Assembly: GCA_902773395.1 (NCBI GenBank)
Contig: CACYEJ010000006.1
Span: 1 to 12,573, forward strand
Source of the DNA: an uncultured Ruminococcus sp.
GTDB lineage: Bacteria > Bacillota_A > Clostridia > Oscillospirales > Acutalibacteraceae
Direction of reading: 5' to 3'
Length of the DNA: 12,573 nt
The notes beneath the pieces were generated by a model. It worked only from the letters and a program-made list of their open reading frames with translations. It ran no database searches and was not told the origin of the DNA. This document shows positions 6,905-12,573 of the stretch, piece after piece (position 1 is the stretch's first letter; every line of letters starts with the position of its first letter). The position numbers and the translations under genes are program-made.

Positions 6905-9160
6905 ATGAAAAGACCATTTGCCTTAATCGGATTTAGTATACTCTTTTCGTTGGTATTTGCGATTGCTTTTCACACTGCGGTTTTACAATTAGCCGTGGTG
7001 TTTTTTGCTTTTTCGGCTGTGCTGTTTGTTTTTTATTTTGGCGGTAAAAAGAAATTAATTTCAGCAGCGGTTTGTTGTGTGTCTGTTTGTGCGGCTTTGT
7101 TGGGATATAGTGTAACGTTGGAATACTATGTTAAGCCGATAATTAATACATATGACGGTGAGGTAGTTTCCTTTTCGGGTATGATTGTTACAGAACCATA
7201 TCAGAACGGCAAAAATACACATTTTACTGTTAAGACAACTACAATAAACGGCGAGAGAAAAAGTGTAAAAATAAACGTTACTGCAAGCTATTATCTTCCT
7301 ATGGAAATATATGATAAAATCGAGGCAAAAGCAAGGCTTTCATCAGATTTCGAAGAGGGCTATAGCTACGCTTCTTATTACGGCGCTAGAAATATTTTTC
7401 TTACAACATATATTAGTACTTACAATGAAGGCGGATATATTGTTTTTAAAAATCAAGATAAACCGTTCTATGCGGTATTTCCTAAAATTAGAGAGTATAT
7501 TTCCAAAACATTTCGAGAGTATCTTCTTAATGATGAAGCAGGATTGTGTACGGCGATGATTACCGGTGACAAGCAGTATTTGAGCGATGATGTGTATCAA
7601 GCATTTCAAAGACTTGGTGTGTCGCATATACTGGTAGTTTCAGGTATGCACTTGTCTATTGCAGCGGCAGTGATTTATTTTGTAACTAAAAGTAAATATG
7701 ATGAAAATTATATTTCGATTACAGCCGAGTGCATTGGTATTACGTTTTTTGCTGTGCTTACCGGATTTGGCTTTTCTATAAGGCGTGCGTTGGTTATGGC
7801 AATTCTGGTAAATGCAAGCAGACTATTTAGTTCAAAGCCCGATATATTGAATTCCTTAGGGTTTGCAGCGTTTTTGTTATGCTTAAATCCGCTTAATGCA
7901 GGTGACATCGGTTTGCTGTGGTCTTTTAGCTGTACGCTGTCAATTGTTTTGTTAGCGAATCGCATGACTGATTTTTTGATTGAAAAGCTTGAGGTTACCA
8001 AAAGCTTTTTTATGAAGCTGATTACGTTTTTTTCTACAGCAGCAGCGGCAATGATTGGTTGTGTTCCTTTTTGTATATTTGTAATGGGCAGAGTTTCTCC
8101 GTATACGATTATTGTGAATGTTCTTGTAGTGCCGTTTACTGGTATTATTATAGTTTGCGGTGTAATCGCTGTTGTTATGTTTGCCTTGAATATTGAGCCA
8201 TTGGGTTATCTGTTCATATTCTTTTCAGACCGTACTGCAAAATATATGATATACGTTACTGATTTGTTTGATAATTTGCCATATTCAAGCGTTAATATAC
8301 GCAAGTCTTTTGTCTGCATATGGTTTGCTGTGACAGTGGTTATCATGATTTTGTTAATAATATTTGATAAAAGAAAAATATACTTAGAACTCTCAGTGAT
8401 TGCGTCCATTGCCGTATTTGTGGGTTTATATAGCTGTAGTGTCATTTTGGACAGCGGCAAGGTAACTTTGTCTGTGCTTGATGTTGGCAATGGATTGACG
8501 CTTACCATTAAAAGTGATGACCATATTGTTGTGCTTAATTCATACGGAGAAGAATATCAATATAATACGATTAAAAAAGAATTGTCCGATTTTAAAAGCA
8601 TTGACTGTTTGATTGACGTACCGCCTAAGAAAACGAAGTACAATTACTGCGAGAGGATTACAAATGATTTTGATGTAGATAAAATAATTGTCGCTGATGA
8701 TAAGCTGTATGATGAAAAATACAGTCATCTCAGTTATATAGGTAAGGACGTTGAAAAGGTGTCCGATAAAACACAAGTGTGTATTTATAACGGTGTGACG
8801 TTGGAAATTATAAAAACAGAAAAAAGTACTTGGGAGTATCTTACAGTTTATGATAAGCAGTTTCTTATTTGCCCCTTGCAATGTAATTTTAATGAGCTGC
8901 CTGAGAAGTATGAAAATTTTGATGTTGTGGTGCTTTGTGATTATCCGCTTCATTTGACGGCAGATAAAAATACATATGTGGCTGTATCGGCTTACGGAGA
9001 AGAGTGCGAGGAGATAATGAAGTGGATAGCGATAAATGGAACAGCGTCAGAGATAACTAATGGCAACGGAAGAATTGATTTTATTATTTCAAATGACGGA
9101 AGTGTCGATATTAAGAAAGTTTATACAGGAGGAGTGACTAGATATGCCAACAATGAGTGA
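6905..9160 (+). CDS. comEC: ComEC/Rec2-family DNA-uptake channel with degenerate C-terminal domain
   Basis: ComEC forms the inner-membrane channel that carries single-stranded DNA into the cell during natural transformation. The 751-residue product starts with three membrane segments (about 5-75), then an OB-fold-like DUF4131 region outside the membrane (about 82-170). The Competence domain follows (about 205-510): ITGDKQYLS (219-227), HILVVSGMHLSIAA (241-254) and GFSIRRALVMA (289-299) are family hallmarks, amid many helices. The C-terminus (about 519-740) begins with VTLSVLDVGNGLTLTI, the start of the metallo-beta-lactamase-like domain, but the G-D and the H-x-H-x-D-H metal site are absent; the matching place reads LIDVPPKKTKYNY (569-581). 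ATG 6905 has GAGGAG 10 bases upstream; a TTG at 6881 is less likely. It overlaps holA by 17 bases. Uptake function is inferred, not shown. Confidence 0.92.
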   Translation: MKRPFALIGFSILFSLVFAIAFHTAVLQLAVVFFAFSAVLFVFYFGGKKKLISAAVCCVSVCAALLGYSVTLEYYVKPIINTYDGEVVSFSGMIVTEPYQNGKNTHFTVKTTTINGERKSVKINVTASYYLPMEIYDKIEAKARLSSDFEEGYSYASYYGARNIFLTTYISTYNEGGYIVFKNQDKPFYAVFPKIREYISKTFREYLLNDEAGLCTAMITGDKQYLSDDVYQAFQRLGVSHILVVSGMHLSIAAAVIYFVTKSKYDENYISITAECIGITFFAVLTGFGFSIRRALVMAILVNASRLFSSKPDILNSLGFAAFLLCLNPLNAGDIGLLWSFSCTLSIVLLANRMTDFLIEKLEVTKSFFMKLITFFSTAAAAMIGCVPFCIFVMGRVSPYTIIVNVLVVPFTGIIIVCGVIAVVMFALNIEPLGYLFIFFSDRTAKYMIYVTDLFDNLPYSSVNIRKSFVCIWFAVTVVIMILLIIFDKRKIYLELSVIASIAVFVGLYSCSVILDSGKVTLSVLDVGNGLTLTIKSDDHIVVLNSYGEEYQYNTIKKELSDFKSIDCLIDVPPKKTKYNYCERITNDFDVDKIIVADDKLYDEKYSHLSYIGKDVEKVSDKTQVCIYNGVTLEIIKTEKSTWEYLTVYDKQFLICPLQCNFNELPEKYENFDVVVLCDYPLHLTADKNTYVAVSAYGEECEEIMKWIAINGTASEITNGNGRIDFIISNDGSVDIKKVYTGGVTRYANNE

Positions 9161-10184
9161 ATCAGAATTTAGAAGAGTGCTGAGCGGAGGAGATTTTGGC
9201 ACTCTGTATTACATATGCGGAACAGAGAAAATGCTTGTAACTCATAATACTAAAAAATTAATTGAGAAGGTTGCAGGCAAAGAACCTTCTGATTTTAACT
9301 TTCATACATTTGAAAATGATTTTAATGTAGATGATTTTGCGGTTGCGTTGCAGGTGATACCGTTTGCAAGCGAGTATAATGTTGTTGTGGTGAAGGACCT
9401 TGACTTTGCTGATTTTTCCTCGGCGGACGGTGATAGAATCATTAAGCTGATTTCCAATGTATCGGGAGATACTATTGTGATTATCACATTTCCAACAAGA
9501 CAGAGCGACAAGCAAACTGCTAAGGATAAGGAACTGAAAACACTTTCCAATAAAAAAGGAACCGTAGTAGAGCTGAATAAGCTTACTGCTTCCAATTTGC
9601 AGAAAAAGCTTATCTCTTGGGCGAGTCGGCGAAACGTTACCCTGAGCAGCAAGACAGCAGCTATTATAGTTGAGTATTGCGGAACTGACCTGAATTCGCT
9701 GAAAAACGAGCTTGAGAAGCTTTGTGCTTACGTAGGCGAGGGCGGAGAGATTACAAAAGAACATGTTGACAGGCTTGTGACGAAGAATCTTGAATCAAGT
9801 ATTTTTGATATATCAAAGGCTTTGATTAATCACGACAGCACAACAGCGTTCAAAGTGCTGGACAGACTAATGTATCAAAGAGAAGAACCAATCGCTATTC
9901 TTGGCGTGTTGGCGACAACGTATGTAGATATGTACCGTGCAAGAATTGCGATTAAGTGCGGCAGCAGAGCAACGGATTTGGCAAAATGGTTTACTTATAA
10001 ATCTCAATTCCGCTTGAATCAGGCGGAAAATAACAGCAAGCGAACATCAACGGCGGTATTAAGAAAGAGTATTGACGCTATCACTGAAACAGATATTCTG
10101 TTAAAAAGTACCAGAACAGACGATAGAGTACAACTGGAGCTGCTTATTGTAAAGCTGCTGATGATTGCAAACGAGGACAGATAA
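9144..10184 (+). CDS. holA: DNA polymerase III delta subunit HolA
   Basis: HolA opens the sliding-clamp ring and is part of the clamp loader that places the beta clamp on DNA at the replication fork. The 346-residue product is of normal length. It opens with the degenerate ATPase fold typical of delta, LYYICGTEKMLV (21-32) in place of a true P-loop, and a beta-clamp contact region around PFASEYNVVVVKDL (73-86). The middle domain shows the family pattern IVEYCGTDLNSLKNELEKL (175-193), followed by ITKEHVDRLVTKNLESSIFDI (203-223). The C-terminal helical collar (about 230-346) carries EEPIAILGVLATTYVDMYRA (247-266). An AGGAGGAG site lies at 9127-9134 inside the end of comEC. A comEC-holA order is common in Firmicutes, often followed by rpsT, which is not seen here. 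Confidence 0.95.
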   Translation: MPTMSESEFRRVLSGGDFGTLYYICGTEKMLVTHNTKKLIEKVAGKEPSDFNFHTFENDFNVDDFAVALQVIPFASEYNVVVVKDLDFADFSSADGDRIIKLISNVSGDTIVIITFPTRQSDKQTAKDKELKTLSNKKGTVVELNKLTASNLQKKLISWASRRNVTLSSKTAAIIVEYCGTDLNSLKNELEKLCAYVGEGGEITKEHVDRLVTKNLESSIFDISKALINHDSTTAFKVLDRLMYQREEPIAILGVLATTYVDMYRARIAIKCGSRATDLAKWFTYKSQFRLNQAENNSKRTSTAVLRKSIDAITETDILLKSTRTDDRVQLELLIVKLLMIANEDR

Positions 10185-10188
10185 AATT

Positions 10189-10842
10189 ATGATAAAAATA
10201 AAAGAAGCTATTATTGTAGAAGGCAGATATGACAGAATTCGTCTTGCGGCTCTGTTCGATACAGCTATTATAGAAACAGGCGGTTTTCGTGTGTTTAAGG
10301 ACAGCGAGAAAAAGACCGTTATCAGAAGATTGGCACAGGCAAGGGGAATTGTAATTCTCACGGACAGCGACGGTGCAGGATTTGTAATAAGAAATTTCCT
10401 GAAAGGAATTATCTCTGATAATACACAAATTAAACAGGCGTACATACCCGACATTAAGGGTAAAGAAAAACGCAAGTCGCAGCCGTCAAAGCAAGGCTTG
10501 TTGGGTGTTGAGGGTATGACAGACGAAATAATTGTTAATGCGGTGTTTAACAGCGGCGTTCAGGTTATTGGTGAGGAAACAAAGCGAACGAGCGGAGAGA
10601 TTACAAAAACAGACTTTTTTATATACGGCTTGACCGGTGGTGAAAACAGCGGCGACTTCCGGAGAGAGGTTCTTCGAGAGATTGGATTTCCGCAATACAT
10701 GACAACGAATGCAATGCTAAGTGCGGTGAATTTGATATACAGCAAAGAGGAATTTGAACACCTTTTGGAAAACTGCCAACGGCAGACGAAATACGGTCGG
10801 GAAGCCCCGACAAGCATAACGCACAACGACTTTTTGAATTAG
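10189..10842 (+). CDS. Toprim/DUF4093 protein, ribonuclease M5-like
   Basis: The 217-residue product begins with a Toprim domain: KEAIIVEGRYD (5-15) with Glu11, then VILTDSDGAG (55-64) with Asp59 and Asp61, the expected metal ligands. A GLLGVEGM segment (103-110) and a C-terminal DUF4093-like part (about 140-200) match the overall build of ribonuclease M5, which trims 5S rRNA precursors in Bacillus subtilis. It differs from that enzyme in having TDSDGAG rather than TDPDFPG, a basic stretch (KGKEKRKSQPSK, 90-101) and a longer tail, so I give no gene symbol; it may be a paralogue with another RNA or DNA target. It lies 4 bases after holA, with GAGG at 10173-10176, and should be co-transcribed. 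An alternative TTG start at 10165 inside holA would add eight residues and is less likely. Confidence 0.88.
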   Translation: MIKIKEAIIVEGRYDRIRLAALFDTAIIETGGFRVFKDSEKKTVIRRLAQARGIVILTDSDGAGFVIRNFLKGIISDNTQIKQAYIPDIKGKEKRKSQPSKQGLLGVEGMTDEIIVNAVFNSGVQVIGEETKRTSGEITKTDFFIYGLTGGENSGDFRREVLREIGFPQYMTTNAMLSAVNLIYSKEEFEHLLENCQRQTKYGREAPTSITHNDFLN

Positions 10843-10875
10843 GTGACTTTACCGCCTGCGTCAGAATTTGTCCCT

Positions 10876-10902
10876 AAGGGGTACACATCGAAGCCCCCTT
10901 TT
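10876..10902 (+). terminator. Possible weak terminator after the comEC operon
   Basis: AAGGGG (10876-10881) can pair with CCCCTT (10895-10900) around a 13-base loop, followed by only four T residues in all. An alternative pairing uses ACACA (10883-10887) with TGTGT (10902-10906), so the structure is uncertain. Confidence 0.35.
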
Positions 10903-10960
10903 GTGTCCAATATTTGTACACCGATTTAGCCCATTTTTCTTTACTCTTTTAAAAAAAGTA

Positions 10961-10989
10961 TTGGAAATTGCTTCTTAATGTGATATAAT
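10961..10989 (+). promoter_or_regulatory. Sigma-A promoter for gltX
   Basis: TTGGAA (10961-10966) and a perfect TATAAT (10984-10989) are 17 bases apart, with TGA before the -10 box as an extended -10 element. Transcription should begin near 10996. Confidence 0.8.
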
Positions 10990-11007
10990 ATAAAGGTATC
11001 TATAAAA

Positions 11008-11071
11008 ATTCCCCAACGGATTAATTGATAAGGTTGGAATCGTGAAGCAGATGAACAGAAAGCAGCTTCAC
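11008..11071 (+). promoter_or_regulatory. Two-hairpin leader of gltX
   Basis: The leader between the predicted start near 10996 and the gltX ATG can form two hairpins. The first pairs ATT and CCAAC (11008-11017, with CC bulged) with GTTGGAAT (11033-11040) around 15 bases. The second pairs GTGAAGC (11042-11048) with GCTTCAC (11065-11071) around 16 bases; AAGCAG is repeated at 11045 and 11060. No T-box motif, T-run or known riboswitch core is visible, and the ribosome binding site (AAGGAG, 11085-11090) lies outside both stems. Function is unknown. Confidence 0.4.
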
Positions 11072-11100
11072 ATATTAACTAAAAAAGGAGCTATAAAATT

Positions 11101-12561
11101 ATGACAGGTAAAGTTAGAACACGTTACGCCCCCAGTCCTACAGGCTTTATGCACGTAGGCAATCTGAGAACGGCTTTGTATGAGTACTTGATTGCAAAAT
11201 CTCAGGGCGGCACATTTGTTTTGAGAATAGAGGATACAGACCAGGAAAGATATGTAGAGGGTGCTGTTGACGTAATTTATGATACTCTGAAAAAAGCAGG
11301 TCTTAATCACGATGAGGGTCCGGATATCGGCGGTGACTACGGTCCATATGTTCAGAGCGAGCGTAAAGATATGTACCGCCCCTTTGCAGAAAAGCTGATA
11401 GAGAACGGTAAGGCATATCGCTGCTTCTGCTCTAAAGAAAGACTTGCAGCTCTTAAAAATACCGAGGAATACGCTAACGGCGGCTACGACCGTCATTGCC
11501 GTGATTTGCCGCAGGAGGAGATTGACCGCCTGCTTAAAGAGGGCGTGCCGTATGTAATTAGACAGAAAATGCCGATTGACGGTGAAACTACCTTTACCGA
11601 TGCTGTGTTCGGTGATATCACTGCACCTAACAGTGAGCTTCAGGACCAGATACTTATTAAAACCGACGGTTATCCGACATATAATTTTGCTAATGTAATT
11701 GACGACCATACAATGGGTATTACCCACGTTGTTAGAGGTAACGAGTATTTGTCTTCCACTCCAAAGTACAATTTGCTGTACGAGGCTTTCGGTTGGGATA
11801 TTCCCACATATGTTCACTTGCCGCTCATTATGGGTAAGGATTCCGACGGTAATATCTCTAAGCTTTCGAAGCGTCACGGTTCAACAGGCTTTGAGGATCT
11901 GGTAAATGAGGGCTATCTTCCGGAGGCAATTATTAATTATATCGCTCTGCTCGGCTGGTGCCCTAAGGATAACAAGGAGATTTTTACTTTGGCTGAGCTT
12001 GAAAAGGAGTTCTGCATTGACGGTATCAGCAAGTCGCCGGCAGTATTTGACTATGACAAGCTTGAATGGTTTAACGGTGAGTATATCAAAAATATGACAG
12101 TAGAGCAGTTTGAGAAGACTGCAAGACCTTATATTCTTGAGGCTGTTGGTGACAAGCAATTTGATACGATAAAGCTTGCAGGTATCCTGCAACAGCGTAC
12201 CACTAAGCTCACTCAGATTCCTTCGGTAATTGACTTCTTCGCACAACAGCCCGATTATGACAAAGAGATGTTTGTGAACAAGAAGAGCAAAACTAATCTC
12301 GAAAATGCACCTGTTATGCTTAAAGCTGTTTATGACGAGCTTTCAGCGCTTGAAAGCTGGGATCACGATTCTATTCACGATACACTCATTAATCTTGCTG
12401 TAAAGCTTGGTGTGAAAAACGGCACAGTTATGTGGCCGGCAAGAATTTCCGTTTCCGGTAAGACTGTTACGCCCGGCGGTGCAATTGAGATACTCGATAT
12501 CTTGGGTAAAGAGGAATCACTTGCAAGAATGGAGAAAGGCTTGCAGAAGTTTTCTAACTGA
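11101..12561 (+). CDS. gltX: Glutamyl-tRNA synthetase
   Basis: GltX attaches glutamate to tRNA-Glu; in Firmicutes it usually also charges tRNA-Gln for later amidation by GatCAB, which is likely here but not shown by the window. The 486-residue product is full length. The class I signatures are PSPTGFMHVGNLRTAL (11-26, HVGN being the HIGH box) and KLSKR (254-258, the KMSKS box). LRIEDTDQER (41-50) and YPTYNFANVIDDH (191-203) are family motifs. Cys108, Cys110, Tyr129 and Cys133 form a likely zinc site of the E. coli type. The C-terminal part (about 330-486) is the helical anticodon-binding domain. AAAAAAGGAG at 11081-11090 lies 10 bases before the ATG. The gene stands alone under its own promoter, and the window ends 12 bases after its stop codon. 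Confidence 0.97.
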   Translation: MTGKVRTRYAPSPTGFMHVGNLRTALYEYLIAKSQGGTFVLRIEDTDQERYVEGAVDVIYDTLKKAGLNHDEGPDIGGDYGPYVQSERKDMYRPFAEKLIENGKAYRCFCSKERLAALKNTEEYANGGYDRHCRDLPQEEIDRLLKEGVPYVIRQKMPIDGETTFTDAVFGDITAPNSELQDQILIKTDGYPTYNFANVIDDHTMGITHVVRGNEYLSSTPKYNLLYEAFGWDIPTYVHLPLIMGKDSDGNISKLSKRHGSTGFEDLVNEGYLPEAIINYIALLGWCPKDNKEIFTLAELEKEFCIDGISKSPAVFDYDKLEWFNGEYIKNMTVEQFEKTARPYILEAVGDKQFDTIKLAGILQQRTTKLTQIPSVIDFFAQQPDYDKEMFVNKKSKTNLENAPVMLKAVYDELSALESWDHDSIHDTLINLAVKLGVKNGTVMWPARISVSGKTVTPGGAIEILDILGKEESLARMEKGLQKFSN

Positions 12562-12573
12562 TTAGGATTTCTA

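Noticed and set aside
8540..8953. A 137-codon minus-strand frame within the degenerate part of comEC.
   Set aside because: It is antisense, has no ribosome binding site that I can see, and gives hydrophobic low-complexity sequence typical of reversed AT-rich codons.
9258..9764. A 168-codon minus-strand frame opposite holA.
   Set aside because: It is antisense to a clear holA, with no recognisable domain.
10189..10842. A Toprim protein from a mobile element or defence system (OLD-like or primase-like).
   Set aside because: There is no ATPase or helicase partner, it is embedded directly behind holA, and the DUF4093-type C-terminus points to the RNase M5 family.
10996..11100. A T-box leader controlling gltX.
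   Set aside because: The conserved T-box sequence and a terminator/antiterminator pair with a T-run are missing.
11068..11877. A long 269-codon open frame on the minus strand.
   Set aside because: It lies antisense to gltX, covers the conserved catalytic half of that gene, and its product resembles no family; it reflects codon bias of the real gene.

Overview
The window is a gene-dense, AT-rich stretch of bacterial chromosome made almost wholly of housekeeping genes. Gene content (a His15/Ser46-type HPr, RsmD-CoaD, ComEC-HolA, a Toprim/DUF4093 protein), strong AGGAGG-type ribosome binding sites and the low GC content point to a Firmicute of class Clostridia, probably Oscillospiraceae/Ruminococcaceae. 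The class is a fairly safe inference; the family is a guess from protein style.

Layout. Bases 1-111 hold no gene. A three-S1-domain RNA-binding protein reads leftward (112-1035). A 270-base divergent region (1036-1305) with back-to-back promoters separates it from rimM-trmD (1306-2536), a small ribosome/tRNA maturation operon whose two genes overlap by 11 bases. A stand-alone HPr gene (2730-2993) follows with a strong promoter and its own hairpin terminator, then uvrC (3118-4953). Next is a compact transcription unit with a clear promoter and terminator: rsmD, coaD and an unnamed coiled-coil protein (5081-6656). A second unit, comEC-holA-Toprim/DUF4093 protein (6905-10842), starts from a near-consensus promoter; comEC and holA overlap by 17 bases. 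Finally gltX (11101-12561) has its own promoter and a roughly 105-base leader that can fold into two hairpins.

How the genes work together. Most act in translation and its accuracy (S1-like protein, RimM, TrmD, RsmD, GltX, perhaps the RNase M5-like Toprim protein) or in DNA metabolism (UvrC, HolA, ComEC). HPr links to sugar uptake and carbon regulation, and CoaD makes the coenzyme A precursor. I see no mobile elements, CRISPR arrays, tRNA or rRNA genes, or defence genes, and no wholly new system. The items most worth a second look are a ComEC whose C-terminal metallo-beta-lactamase-like domain has lost its metal-binding motif, a folded gltX leader, a glutamate at the TrmD position where the catalytic aspartate is expected, and extended -10 elements shared by all five plus-strand promoters. 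No stretch longer than 300 bases lacks a gene.
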